A stretch of 64,000 nucleotides of DNA. Origin: Nocardioides sp. InS609-2 (GTDB lineage Bacteria > Actinomycetota > Actinomycetes > Propionibacteriales > Nocardioidaceae). The number at the start of each line of letters is the position of its first letter. Positions within the stretch are counted from its first letter, which is position 1. Below, piece after piece: positions 52,947-61,573 of this stretch. Below the pieces are notes generated by a model. The model saw nothing but the letters and a program-made list of their open reading frames with translations. It was not told where the DNA came from and ran no database searches. The stretch covers positions 1 to 64,000 of the forward strand of contig NZ_CP060034.1 of assembly GCF_023208195.1 (NCBI RefSeq). The letters run 5' to 3'. A program made the translations under genes and the position numbers.

Positions 52947-54284
52947 TCAGGCACCCAGCATCATCTGGCCGCAGACCCGCACGACGTTGCCGTTGATGGC
53001 GGTCGAGCCGGGGGAGGCGTACCAGGCGATCGTCTCGGCGACGTCCACCGGCAGCCCGCCCTGGCTGAGCGCGTTCAGGCGCTGGCCGACCTCGCGGGTC
53101 GCGAACGGCACCGCCGCGGTCATCGCCGTGATGATGAACCCGGGCGCCACGGCGTTGACCGTGATGCCGTTGTCGAGCTCGTCGGCGAGGCTGTCGACGA
53201 GGCCGATGACGCCGGCCTTCGACGCGGCGTAGTTGGTCTGGCCGACGTTGCCCGCGATGCCCGCGATCGACGCGACGCCCACGATGCGGCCGTTGTTGTT
53301 GATGACGCCCTGGTCGAGCAGCTCGCGGGTGATGGTCTCGGGTGCGGTGAGATTGACCGCGATCACCGACTCCCACCGGTCCGCCGCCATGTTGGCGAGC
53401 TTCTTGTCGCGCGTGATGCCTGCGTTGTGCACGACGATGTCGACACCGCCGTGCTCCGTGGTCAGGTGGTGCGCAATGCGCTGCGCCGCGTCGCTGTGGG
53501 TGATGTCGAGGGCGAGGTGGTCACCGTCGAGCTCCTTCATCAGGGTCACCAGGTCGCTGGCAGCCTGGGGCACGTCGACGCCGACGACGGTGGCGCCTTC
53601 GCGGTGCAGCACGCGGGCGATCTGCTCACCGATGCCGCGGCCGGCCCCGGTGACGAGCGCGATCTTGCCCTCGAGCGGACGTGCCCAGTCGGCGACCTCG
53701 CCGGCGTCGGTCGACCCGTGGGCGCCGATGCGCACGACCTGGCCGGACACGTAGGCAGACTTGGGGGAGAGCAGGAAGGCCAGCGTCGAGTCGAGCGCCG
53801 ACTCGGCTCCTGGGGCGACGTACACGAGCTGGACCGTGCCGCCCTTGCCGATCTCCTTGCCCAGCGAACGGGTGAAGCCTTCGAGGGCGCGCTGCGCGAC
53901 CCGCTCGCCACCCTTGACCGCGGACGGCTCCGTGCCGAGTACGACGACCCGCGGGCACGTCTCGAGGCGGCGCATGAGCGGTGTGAAGAACTCCTGCAGG
54001 GCGAGCAGTCCGGCCGAGGTGGTGATCGCGGTGGCGTCGAAGACGAGTCCCTTGAAGCGGGTGTCGTCACCCGGGTCGCCGGCGACAGCCGTGATGCCGA
54101 GCCCGTCGAGCGTCGGAGTCAGGGAGTCGGCGAGACGACCGGCCCCTCCCACCAGCACGGTGCCCTGCACGAGCGGGTCTCCGGCGGTGTAGCGCTCGAG
54201 CGTTGTGGGGTTGGGCAGCCCCAGGTTCTTGACCAGCAGCCTGCCGACGGGGGACGTCACGAAACCTTGGTAGCGATCACTCAT
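52947..54284 (-). CDS. High-molecular-weight FabG (FabG4-like)
   Basis: A 445-residue 3-oxoacyl reductase. The C-terminal 240 residues are a classical SDR: cofactor loop LVTGAGRGIGEQIARVLHRE, IVVHNAGITRDKKLANM, catalytic Ser-Tyr-Lys in VASIAGIAGNVGQTNYAASK, and NAVAPGFI. The N-terminal 200 residues are a degenerate flavodoxin/Rossmann-like domain (GDPLVQGTVLVGGAGRL, PRVVVLGTEPSAVKGGERVA) that defines HMwFabG enzymes such as mycobacterial FabG4, which prefer NADH and long CoA substrates. Paired with the htdX-like gene and facing the thiolase. Confidence 0.92.
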   Translation of the reverse strand: MSDRYQGFVTSPVGRLLVKNLGLPNPTTLERYTAGDPLVQGTVLVGGAGRLADSLTPTLDGLGITAVAGDPGDDTRFKGLVFDATAITTSAGLLALQEFFTPLMRRLETCPRVVVLGTEPSAVKGGERVAQRALEGFTRSLGKEIGKGGTVQLVYVAPGAESALDSTLAFLLSPKSAYVSGQVVRIGAHGSTDAGEVADWARPLEGKIALVTGAGRGIGEQIARVLHREGATVVGVDVPQAASDLVTLMKELDGDHLALDITHSDAAQRIAHHLTTEHGGVDIVVHNAGITRDKKLANMAADRWESVIAVNLTAPETITRELLDQGVINNNGRIVGVASIAGIAGNVGQTNYAASKAGVIGLVDSLADELDNGITVNAVAPGFIITAMTAAVPFATREVGQRLNALSQGGLPVDVAETIAWYASPGSTAINGNVVRVCGQMMLGA

Positions 54285-54291
54285 GGTGGTA

Positions 54292-54310
54292 TGTAACTTC
54301 CTGTGTAACT
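54292..54310. promoter_or_regulatory. TGTAACT direct repeat at fabG4/fadA2 divide
   Basis: TGTAACT occurs at 54292 and 54304, exactly 12 bases apart, in the AT-richest part of the divergent 96-base region (seven bases from the fabG4 ATG). Same-face spacing suggests sites for a regulator or a -10 region; the protein is unknown. Confidence 0.4.
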
Positions 54311-54380
54311 CGGTGTCCACACTTCGTGATGTGGGCCTCAGTGCATTCCCTGAGGGCAGGGTCTCCGCAAGGATAGGAGG

Positions 54381-55661
54381 ATGAACTCGAAGACTCGCAA
54401 GGTCGCCGTCATCGGCGGCAACCGGATCCCGTTTGCCCGCTCCAACTCCGTCTACAGCGACGCCTCCAACCAGGAGATGCTGACCGCTGCCATCGACGGT
54501 CTCGTGACCCGCTTCGGGCTCGAGGGCGAGCGGCTGGGCGAGGTCGTCGCCGGCGCCGTACTCAAGCACGCGCGCGACTTCAACCTCACCCGCGAGTGCG
54601 TGCTCGGCTCGAAGCTTTCGGCCGAGACACCCGCCACCGACATCCAGCAGGCCTGCGGCACCGGCCTGCAGGCCGCGATCCAGGTGGCCAACAAGATCGC
54701 CCTCGGCCAGATCGAGGTCGGCATCGCCGGCGGATCCGACACAACTTCCGACGCCCCGCTCGCCGTCGGCGAGAAGCTGCGCAAGAAGCTGATCAAGGTC
54801 AGCCAGGCCAAGGACACCAAGGGTCGGCTGGCCGCGCTGGCCGCGATCCGCCCCGGCGACATCTCGGTGGCGGTCCCGCAGAACAGTGAGCCGCGCACGC
54901 GCAAGTCGATGGGCGAGCACGCTGCCCTGACCGCGCTCGAGTGGCGCGTCGGCCGCGAGGAGCAGGACGAGCTGGCCGCGCGGTCGCACCACAACCTCGC
55001 GCGGTCCTACGACGAGGGCTTCCACGACGACCTGATCACGCCGTTCCGCGGCGTGGAGCGCGACTCCAACATGCGCCCGGACTCGTCGGTCGAGAAGCTC
55101 GCCACCCTCAAGCCGGTCTTCGGCAAGGGCGAGGCCGCGACCATGACGGCCGGCAACTCCACGCCGCTCAGTGACGGCGCCTCCGCAGTGCTGCTCGCCT
55201 CCGACGAGTGGGCCGAGGAGCACGGTCTGCCCGTGCTCGCCTACCTGACGGCGTACGAGACGGCGGCAGTCGACTACGTGCACGGCCACGAGGGCCTGCT
55301 GATGGCCCCGGCGTACGCCGTGGCCCGGATGCTCGAGCGCGAGGGCCTGACACTGCAGGACTTCGACTACTACGAGATCCACGAGGCGTTCGCCTCGCAG
55401 GTGCTCTCGACGCTCAAGGCCTGGGAGGACCCGGTGTTCTGCAAGGAGCGCCTGGGTCTCGACGCGCCGCTGGGCTCGATCGACCGCGACAAGCTGAACG
55501 TCAACGGCTCCTCGCTCGCCGCCGCGCACCCGTTCGCCGCGACCGGCGGGCGGATCGTGCCGGTGCTGGCCAAGCTCCTCGATCAGTCGGGCTCGGGTCG
55601 CGGCCTGATCTCGATCTGTGCCGCCGGTGGCCAGGGCGTCGTGGCGATCTTGGAGAAGTGA
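54381..55661 (+). CDS. Acetyl-CoA acyltransferase (FadA2-like)
   Basis: A 426-residue thiolase. Cys loop ATDIQQACGTGLQAAIQVAN, the DFDYYEIHEAFASQVL His-Glu motif, GSSLAAAHPFAATGGRIVPV and the closing ISICAAGGQGVVAIL carry the catalytic Cys, His and Cys. It cleaves or forms 3-ketoacyl-CoA. Divergent from fabG4-htdX exactly as fadA2 (Rv0243) is in M. tuberculosis, so the three probably form one beta-oxidation or chain-modification module with thiolase, reductase and dehydratase. Confidence 0.94.
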   Translation: MNSKTRKVAVIGGNRIPFARSNSVYSDASNQEMLTAAIDGLVTRFGLEGERLGEVVAGAVLKHARDFNLTRECVLGSKLSAETPATDIQQACGTGLQAAIQVANKIALGQIEVGIAGGSDTTSDAPLAVGEKLRKKLIKVSQAKDTKGRLAALAAIRPGDISVAVPQNSEPRTRKSMGEHAALTALEWRVGREEQDELAARSHHNLARSYDEGFHDDLITPFRGVERDSNMRPDSSVEKLATLKPVFGKGEAATMTAGNSTPLSDGASAVLLASDEWAEEHGLPVLAYLTAYETAAVDYVHGHEGLLMAPAYAVARMLEREGLTLQDFDYYEIHEAFASQVLSTLKAWEDPVFCKERLGLDAPLGSIDRDKLNVNGSSLAAAHPFAATGGRIVPVLAKLLDQSGSGRGLISICAAGGQGVVAILEK

Positions 55662-55708
55662 CGCATAGGGGTGAGGCCATTACCCCTGCGGAGGTGTTGA
55701 CTGTCCCC

Positions 55709-56521
55709 ATGGGAGACGTGAAGGACGCCGGTCAGCGGGCAGAAGACAGTGAGTGGCTCGACTACGTGGTCCGGTTCGGGCTGGTGGCCTATGGCGTCGT
55801 GCACCTGCTGGTCGCCTGGATCGCGCTGCAGCTCGCGTTCGGTGAGACAGGCCGCTCGGCGTCCAGCAGTGGTGCCCTGAAGGAGCTCGCCAGCCAGCCG
55901 TTCGGTGGGATCGCGATCTGGGCCGTCGCCGTCGGCATGACGCTGCTCGTCGTCTGGCGACTGGTCGAGGCCGGCTTCGGTCACGAGCAGGAGGACGGCA
56001 AGGAGGAGCTGGGCAAGCGCATCTCCTCGCTGCTGAAGGCGGTGATCTACGGGGCCGTGGCCTTCAGCGCGTACAAGGTCGCTCTCGGCTCGGGAAGCAG
56101 CGGGGGCAGCGGCTCCGACACCATGACCGCGAAGGTGATGAACTGGCCGGGCGGACAGGTGCTGGTGGGCCTCGCGGGCCTGGCAATCATCGGGTACGGC
56201 GGGTTCACGGCGTACCGCGGCTGGAGCGAGAAGTTCCTCGAGCACCTCGACATCGACGGCAAGTCGGGCCGCGACGGGCAGGCCTATCGGATCTTCGGCA
56301 AGGTCGGCTACATCGCGAAGGGCGTCTCGGTCGCGGTGGTCGGCGGTCTCTTCGTGTACGCCGCGGCAACCCATGAGGCCGACGAGGGAGGTGGCCTGGA
56401 CGAGGCGCTCCACACGGTGCTGCAGCAGCCGTTCGGGCCGTTCCTGCTGGCCGCGATCGCCATCGGCATCGGCTGCTACGGGGTGTTCTGCTTCGCCCGC
56501 GCGCGGCATCTGGACCGCTGA
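55709..56521 (+). CDS. DUF1206 membrane protein
   Basis: A 270-residue membrane protein made of three two-helix DUF1206 repeats: YVVRFGLVAYGVVHLLVAWI, LKAVIYGAVAFSAYKVALGS and FGKVGYIAKGVSVAVVGGLF each begin with the R/K-x-G-x-x-A/K pattern and are followed by a second helix (GGIAIWAVAVGMTLLVVWRL; PGGQVLVGLAGLAIIGYGGF; FGPFLLAAIAIGIGCYGVFC). Function unknown. ATG 55709, 47 bases after fadA2; last gene before the pyr operon. Confidence 0.87.
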   Translation: MGDVKDAGQRAEDSEWLDYVVRFGLVAYGVVHLLVAWIALQLAFGETGRSASSSGALKELASQPFGGIAIWAVAVGMTLLVVWRLVEAGFGHEQEDGKEELGKRISSLLKAVIYGAVAFSAYKVALGSGSSGGSGSDTMTAKVMNWPGGQVLVGLAGLAIIGYGGFTAYRGWSEKFLEHLDIDGKSGRDGQAYRIFGKVGYIAKGVSVAVVGGLFVYAAATHEADEGGGLDEALHTVLQQPFGPFLLAAIAIGIGCYGVFCFARARHLDR

Positions 56522-56531
56522 GCGGGGCTGA

Positions 56532-56537
56532 TAGGGT
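56532..56537 (+). promoter_or_regulatory. -10 box for pyrR operon
   Basis: TAGGGT, 16 bases before the PyrR-binding hairpin. An identical TAGGGT stands 16 bases before the second hairpin upstream of carA. Confidence 0.55.
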
Positions 56538-56553
56538 CGCCCCGCAATCGACA

Positions 56554-56591
56554 TCCTTTAACGAGCCGTCCCGTGAGGCGGAGAAGGAGGT
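56554..56591 (+). promoter_or_regulatory. PyrR-binding RNA hairpin, pyrR leader
   Basis: The leader folds as TCCTT (56554) pairing AAGGA (56584), then CCG pairing CGG, around a loop with GTCCCGTGAGG. This reproduces the Bacillus PyrR binding loop (CCTTTAA...GTCC-GAGAGGC...GAAGG). The lower stem includes the Shine-Dalgarno AAGGAGGT (56584-56591), nine bases before the GTG. PyrR bound with UMP would hold the stem and block translation, as shown for mycobacterial pyr leaders. Confidence 0.85.
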
Positions 56592-56600
56592 CGGAGACCT

Positions 56601-57131
56601 GTGTCTCCCTCCGGACGCACCGTCCTCGACGCCCGTGACATCACCCGGGCGCTGACCCGCATCTCCCACGAGATCCTCGAGCGCAACAAAGGCAGTGAGG
56701 GTCTCTACCTGCTCGGCCTGCACACCCGCGGTGTGCCGCTGGCCCACCGGATCGGCGAGAAGATCGCCGCCGTCGAGGGGCACGAGATCCCGGTGGGGTC
56801 GCTCGACGTCACGATGTACCGCGACGACCTTCGTTCGCAGCCCACGCGGAGCCCGCACAAGACATCGGTGCCCGGCGGCATCGACGGCAAGGTCGTGGTG
56901 CTGGTCGACGACGTGCTGTTCTCCGGCCGCACCATCCGGGCCGCGCTGGACGCGCTCAACGACCTCGGCCGGCCCGCCAGCGTGCGGCTGGCCGTGTTGG
57001 TCGACCGCGGTCACCGCGAGCTGCCGATCCGGGCCGACCACGTCGGCAAGAACCTGCCCAGTGCGCTTGCCGAGCGCGTCAGCGTCCATCTGGCCGAGCT
57101 CGACGGCACCGACGAGGTGGTGATTGCGTGA
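56601..57131 (+). CDS. pyrR: Pyrimidine operon regulator PyrR
   Basis: PyrR (176 residues) is an RNA-binding regulator with a PRTase fold and weak uracil phosphoribosyltransferase activity. The PRPP motif [19 protein letters not shown] is perfect; [30 protein letters not shown] and [17 protein letters not shown] segments follow family order. It senses UMP/PRPP and binds the pyr mRNA leader; two candidate targets lie in this window. GTG start; its stop overlaps pyrB (GTG at 57128). Confidence 0.96.
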   Translation: MSPSGRTVLDARDITRALTRISHEILERNKGSEGLYLLGLHTRGVPLAHRIGEKIAAVEGHEIPVGSLDVTMYRDDLRSQPTRSPHKTSVPGGIDGKVVVLVDDVLFSGRTIRAALDALNDLGRPASVRLAVLVDRGHRELPIRADHVGKNLPSALAERVSVHLAELDGTDEVVIA

Positions 57132-58057
57132 AGCACCTGCTCTCCATCGACGATCTGACGGTCGACGACATGACGACCATCTTCGACACCGCGGCCGAAA
57201 TGCACGACGTGCAGCGACGCGAGGTCAAGAAACTGCCCGCCCTGCGTGGCCGCACGATCATCAACCTGTTCTTCGAGGACTCCACCCGCACCCGCTCGAG
57301 CTTCGAGATCGCCGGGAAGTGGCTTTCGGCCGACACGGTCAACATCACCGGCAAGGGATCGTCGGCGTCGAAGGGCGAGAGCCTGCGCGACACCGTGCGC
57401 ACCATCTGCGCGATGGGCGTCGACGCGCTGGTCATGCGGCATTCCGCCAGCGGTGCCGCGCTGCAGGTCTCGCAGTGGGTCGACGCGGTCGTGATCAACG
57501 CCGGCGACGGCACCCACGAGCACCCGTCACAGGCGCTGCTCGACGCCTACACGTTGCGCCAACGGCTCGGCTCGCTCGAAGGCAAGCACGTAGTGATGGT
57601 CGGCGACCTCACGCACAGCCGGGTCTTCCGAAGCAACGTCAAGTCGTTGACCAAGCTCGGCGCCCGGCTCACGGTCGTGGCACCGCCGACGCTGATGCCG
57701 AGCGGTATCGATGCCTGGTCGAAGGAGGCCGGCTTCGCAGCGTCGTACGACCTGGACGAGGTGCTGCCCGACGCCGACGCCGTGATGATGCTGCGGGTGC
57801 AGCGGGAGCGGATGGCTGGTGGCTACTTCCCGAGCTCGCGGGAGTACACCGTCGGCTACGGCCTGACGCGCGACCGGCTTGCCACCCTCAAGCCGGACGC
57901 ACCCATCTGCCACCCGGGCCCGATGAACCGTGGCCTCGAGATCGCCGCCGATGCCGCCGACGCGGCCCAGTCGGTCGTGCTCGACCAGGTGTCGGCCGGT
58001 GTGGCCGTGCGGATGTCGGTGCTCTACCACCTGCTTGCCGGAGAGGAAGCTCAGTGA
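57128..58057 (+). CDS. pyrB: Aspartate carbamoyltransferase catalytic chain
   Basis: ATCase catalytic subunit (309 residues): carbamoyl phosphate plus aspartate to carbamoyl aspartate, the committed step of pyrimidine synthesis. [19 protein letters not shown] holds the carbamoyl-phosphate loop, then [31 protein letters not shown] and [12 protein letters not shown]. No pyrI gene follows; in actinobacteria PyrB usually assembles with the adjacent dihydroorotase. Four-base overlaps with pyrR (GTGA) and pyrC (GTGA). Confidence 0.96.
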   Translation: MKHLLSIDDLTVDDMTTIFDTAAEMHDVQRREVKKLPALRGRTIINLFFEDSTRTRSSFEIAGKWLSADTVNITGKGSSASKGESLRDTVRTICAMGVDALVMRHSASGAALQVSQWVDAVVINAGDGTHEHPSQALLDAYTLRQRLGSLEGKHVVMVGDLTHSRVFRSNVKSLTKLGARLTVVAPPTLMPSGIDAWSKEAGFAASYDLDEVLPDADAVMMLRVQRERMAGGYFPSSREYTVGYGLTRDRLATLKPDAPICHPGPMNRGLEIAADAADAAQSVVLDQVSAGVAVRMSVLYHLLAGEEAQ

Positions 58058-59334
58058 GTCTCGTCATCAAGGGCGCCGCGCTGCTAGGCGGCGAGGCCGC
58101 CGACCTGCTCGTCGAGGACGGCGTGATCCGCGAGGTCGGCTCGGTGTCGGCTCCGAAGGACACCGAGATCCTCGACGCCGACGGCCTTGTCGCCCTGCCC
58201 GGCCTCGTCGACCTGCACACCCACCTCCGCGAGCCCGGCCGGGAGGACGCCGAGACGGTGCTCTCCGGGTCGCGCGCCGCCGCGGTCGGAGGGTTCACCG
58301 CGATCCTTGCGATGGCCAACACCAGCCCGGTCACCGACACGGGCGAGGCTGCCGAGCGGGTGCTCGACCTCGGTCGTGCTGCCGGCCTGGTCGACGTGCA
58401 ACCGGTGGGTGCCGTGACGCGCGGCCTCGGGGGCGAGGAGCTCGCCGAGCTGGGCCTGATGGCTCGTTCCCGGGCCCGGGTGCGGGTCTTCTCCGACGAC
58501 GGCAGGTGCGTGCACGACGCGCGGGTGATGCGACGGGCGCTGGAGTACGTCAAGGCGTTCGGCGGCGTGATCAGCCAGCACGCCCAGGACCCCGACCTCG
58601 CCGGCCCGACCGCGTGCTGCCACGAGGGTGAGCTGTCCGGTCGCCTCGGCCTGCCCGGCTGGCCCGGGGTCGCCGAGGAGGTCATCGTCGCGCGCGACGT
58701 CATGCTCGCCCGGCACACCGGCTCGCGCGTGCACATCGCGCACGTCAGCACGGCCGGGTCGGTCGAGGTGCTGCGCTGGGCCAAGGAGCAGGGCATCCAC
58801 GTCACCGCCGAGGTGACGCCGCACCACCTGCTGCTCACCACCGACCTGCTCGGCGGCTACGACCCCACGTTCAAGGTCAACCCGCCCCTGCGACCCGACG
58901 AGGACGTCGCCGCGCTGTGTGCTGCGCTGGCCGACGGCACGATCGACGCGGTGGCCTCCGACCACGCCCCGCACGCGCGTCACGACAAGGAGCACGCGTT
59001 CGTCGACGCGGCGTTCGGCATGCTCGGGCTCGAGACCGCACTGGCCGTCGTACGCACCGCGATGGACGACTCGTTCACCTGGACCGACATCGCCCGGGTG
59101 ATGTCGCAGGCGCCGGCCCGGATCGCCGGGCTGTCGACGCACGGCGGCGGCCTGGCCGTCGGCGACCCGGCGCACCTGACGCTCGTCGACCCCGCTGCGG
59201 CAGTCACCGTCGACCGCGACGCCTCGGTCTCGCTGTCGCGCAACAACCCGTGGCACGGGCGGGCGCTGACGAGCGCCGTCGTGCACACGGTGTACGCCGG
59301 CCAGGTCACCGTGCGCGACGGCGCGCTGGCCTGA
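58054..59334 (+). CDS. pyrC: Dihydroorotase
   Basis: Class I dihydroorotase (426 residues) closes carbamoyl aspartate to dihydroorotate with zinc. [20 protein letters not shown] carries the first two His; the bridging acid loop, [17 protein letters not shown] and [14 protein letters not shown] carry others; [20 protein letters not shown] holds the catalytic Asp. GTG 58054 overlaps the pyrB stop. Length and motifs fit PyrC of the pyr cluster rather than allantoinase or hydantoinase. Confidence 0.95.
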   Translation: MSLVIKGAALLGGEAADLLVEDGVIREVGSVSAPKDTEILDADGLVALPGLVDLHTHLREPGREDAETVLSGSRAAAVGGFTAILAMANTSPVTDTGEAAERVLDLGRAAGLVDVQPVGAVTRGLGGEELAELGLMARSRARVRVFSDDGRCVHDARVMRRALEYVKAFGGVISQHAQDPDLAGPTACCHEGELSGRLGLPGWPGVAEEVIVARDVMLARHTGSRVHIAHVSTAGSVEVLRWAKEQGIHVTAEVTPHHLLLTTDLLGGYDPTFKVNPPLRPDEDVAALCAALADGTIDAVASDHAPHARHDKEHAFVDAAFGMLGLETALAVVRTAMDDSFTWTDIARVMSQAPARIAGLSTHGGGLAVGDPAHLTLVDPAAAVTVDRDASVSLSRNNPWHGRALTSAVVHTVYAGQVTVRDGALA

Positions 59335-59357
59335 GCCGAAGCCGGCCTGGGAGTAGC

Positions 59358-59900
59358 GTGCCGGCAATCCAGCCACTCTCGGACGCCCAGCAAATTGTCG
59401 TGATGGGCGTCTCGGGCGTCGGCAAGTCGACCGTGGCCAAGGGGCTCTCGACCGTCCTCGGGTGGACCTACGCCGAGGGCGACGCGTTCCACTCCGAGGC
59501 CAACGTCGCAAAGATGCACTCCGGCACCCCGCTCACCGACGACGACCGCTGGCCCTGGCTGCGCAGCATCGGCGCGTGGATGGACACCCGGATCGCCGAC
59601 GGTCAGCCGTCGGTCATCACCTGTTCCGCGCTGCGTCGGGTCTACCGCGATCTCCTGGCCGAAGGTCGACCCGAGGTGCGGTTCTGTCACCTGGTCGCGG
59701 GTGAGGACCTGTTGGCCGAGCGGGTGGGTCGGCGCGCCAACCACTACATGCCCGCGTCCTTGTTGTACAGCCAGTACGACACGCTCGAGCCACTCGACTC
59801 CGAGGAATCGGGAGTCGAGGTGTCGGTGGACGGTACGGCGGCCGACGTACTGCACCGGGCACTGGCCGCCCTCTCCATCCCGGATCCCCGCAACGCCTAG
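59358..59900 (+). CDS. Gluconokinase-like carbohydrate kinase
   Basis: A 180-residue gluconate kinase of the GntK type, making 6-phosphogluconate. Walker A IVVMGVSGVGKSTVAKGL; YAEGDAFHSEANVAKMHSGT and PLTDDDRWPWLRSI are the classical substrate segments; ITCSALRRVYRDLLAE and a lid HYMPASLLYSQYDTLEPL follow. The start is unsettled: GTG 59358 overlaps a TAGCGT box (59354-59359); the only later standard codons (59400, 59403) would cut beta strand 1. If the box is used, an ATC at 59367 would sit seven bases after it. No gluconate transporter is nearby. Confidence 0.85.
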   Translation: MPAIQPLSDAQQIVVMGVSGVGKSTVAKGLSTVLGWTYAEGDAFHSEANVAKMHSGTPLTDDDRWPWLRSIGAWMDTRIADGQPSVITCSALRRVYRDLLAEGRPEVRFCHLVAGEDLLAERVGRRANHYMPASLLYSQYDTLEPLDSEESGVEVSVDGTAADVLHRALAALSIPDPRNA

Positions 59901-60174
59901 GGGCCCATAGGCACCCTGATCGCCCCCGCCCACCTGGCCGGCCTCCTGGCGCGGCCGACGAGCGTCTCGGTGGGTCGCGACCTGCGCCCGTGCCGCTAAC
60001 GAAACAGTCGGCAGGATATTCGCGTTCCTGGCATGCGGACTGTCCGGTAGCTCAGCGAGGGGCACTGGGTCACGGCATGGCAAGTGGTCTGATCCACCTG
60101 TCCGCATGACGGGGAGTCGTGGCGCGACGACGCTTTTGGTGCGACTCTCGATGTGCGGACAACAAGGGGGAGAC
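59901..60174. other. Gap with inverted repeat after gluconokinase
   Basis: No gene found here. CATGCGGAC (60032-60040) is exactly complementary to GTCCGCATG (60100-60108), and TGCGGAC recurs near 60155. Just after the kinase stop, 59895-59912 is an 18-base near-palindrome around GGGGCCC. A GGTAGCTCAGCGAGG stretch at 60046 recalls a tRNA D-arm but no cloverleaf closes. The gap may hold an unrecognised structured RNA. Confidence 0.35.
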
Positions 60175-60333
60175 ATGAACATTGCGCGTCGAGGTGCCGA
60201 CTGGCCTTCGAGCCGGGTCGAGGATCTGATCGCCGCGGGGCACGAGCACGAAGGGGCAGATCGTGAGCTGTGCCCGCCGGTGATCGTCGCCGAACCCGAC
60301 ACCGGACAGGTGCCGGTGGCCACGTCCGCGTGA
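60175..60333 (+). CDS. Possible 52-residue protein, unknown
   Basis: Open frame [53 protein letters not shown] strong AGGGGGAG site lies four bases before the ATG, and composition matches neighbours. It ends three bases before the carA -10 box. No relatives are recognised; its position before carA suggests no leader-peptide logic (no run of specific codons). Confidence 0.45.
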   Translation: MNIARRGADWPSSRVEDLIAAGHEHEGADRELCPPVIVAEPDTGQVPVATSA

Positions 60334-60335
60334 GG

Positions 60336-60341
60336 TAGGGT
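60336..60341 (+). promoter_or_regulatory. -10 box for carAB
   Basis: TAGGGT, identical to the pyrR -10 box and at the same 16-base distance from the PyrR-type hairpin. Confidence 0.55.
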
Positions 60342-60357
60342 CAGCAGCGCTCGAACA

Positions 60358-60395
60358 TCCTTTAACGATCCGTCCTGAGAGGCGGAGAAGGAGGT
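60358..60395 (+). promoter_or_regulatory. PyrR-binding RNA hairpin, carA leader
   Basis: TCCTT (60358) pairs AAGGA (60388), CCG pairs CGG, and the loop has GTCCTGAGAGG, even closer to the Bacillus consensus than the pyrR copy. AAGGAGGT (60388-60395) lies five bases before the carA GTG, so the folded form hides the ribosome site. The two copies share about 30 of 38 bases. Confidence 0.85.
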
Positions 60396-60400
60396 ACGGC

Positions 60401-61572
60401 GTGCCGCGGCATGCACCTGCAATCCTCGTCCTCGAAGACGGCCGGACCTTCCATGGGAGGTCCTATGGCGCCGAGGGCGAGACATTCGGCGAAGCCGTGT
60501 TCTCCACCGGCATGACCGGTTACCAGGAGACGCTCACCGATCCCAGCTACCACCGGCAGGTCGTCATCATGACCGCGCCGCATGTCGGCAACACCGGCAT
60601 GAACGACGAGGACCCGGAGTCCTCCCGCATCTGGGTGTCCGGCTTCGTCGTCCGCGATCCCGCACGGGTCCCGTCCAACTGGCGCTCGCAGCGCAGCCTC
60701 GGCGACGCGCTCCGCGAGCAGGGGGTGGTCGGCATCAGCGACATCGACACCCGCGCCCTGACCCGCCACCTGCGCGAGCGCGGCGCGATGCGGGTCGGCA
60801 TCTCCTCGGCCGACACCACCGTCGCCGCCCTGCTCGAGCGGGTCCGTGCGTCCGGCGAGATGGCCGGTGCCAACCTGTCGGAGGCCGTGTCCACGACCAA
60901 CGCGTACGTCATACCCGCGGTCGGGACACGGCGCTTCACCGTGGCGGCCGTCGACCTGGGCATCAAGACCAACACCCCGCGGATGATGAGCGAGCGCGGC
61001 ATCGACGTGCACGTGCTGCCCGCGACGTCCACGATCGACGACGTGCTCGCGGTGCAGCCGGACGGGCTCTTCTTTTCCAACGGTCCCGGTGACCCGGCGG
61101 CCACCACCGGTCAGGTCGAGCTGTTGCAGGCCGCGTTGGAGCGGGGCATCCCGTACTTCGGCATCTGCTTCGGCAACCAGCTCTTCGGTCGGGCGCTCGG
61201 CTTCGGCACCTACAAGCTGAAGTACGGCCACCGCGGCATCAACCAGCCCGTCCTGGACCGCACCACCGGCAAGGTCGAGGTCACCGCGCACAACCACGGC
61301 TTCGCGGTGGACGCGCCACTGGAGGGCAGCACCACCACGCCGTACGGCGAGGCGACCGTGAGCCACGTCTGCCTCAACGACGACGTGGTCGAGGGGCTCG
61401 AGCTGCGTGACGCCGGGGGAGCCCTCAAGAGCTTCTCGGTCCAGTACCACCCCGAGGCCGCCGCCGGCCCGCACGATGCGGCGTACCTGTTCGACCGGTT
61501 CTGCGACCTGATGGGTCTCGATACAACACGCTCGTCCCTCGCGAGTCACTCGACCACCGAAGGAGAGCGCTG

Positions 61573-61573
<1 letters not shown>
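60401..61573 (+). CDS. carA: Carbamoyl-phosphate synthase small subunit
   Basis: CarA (390 residues) hydrolyses glutamine and sends ammonia to CarB. N-terminal domain: [35 protein letters not shown]-terminal class I amidotransferase: nucleophile Cys in [16 protein letters not shown] and His-Glu in [14 protein letters not shown]. Residues 372-390 ([19 protein letters not shown]) lie beyond the normal end DRFCDLM and are largely encoded by an interspersed palindromic repeat. The stop overlaps carB (TGATG), and the AAGGAGAG site for carB lies inside this tail. Confidence 0.96.
61514..61558 (-). repeat. Interspersed palindromic repeat inside carA
   Basis: The plus strand reads GGTCTCGATACAACACGCTC, then GTCCCTCGCGAGTCACTCGA and CCACC; this matches the copy at 24192-24234 with about eight differences. 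It is in frame and forms carA codons 372-386. A repeat inside an essential gene is unusual. Confidence 0.8.

Noticed and set aside
60046..60108. tRNA-like stretch with GGTAGCTCAGCGAGG
   Set aside because: No acceptor stem, anticodon arm or T-arm sequence can be completed.
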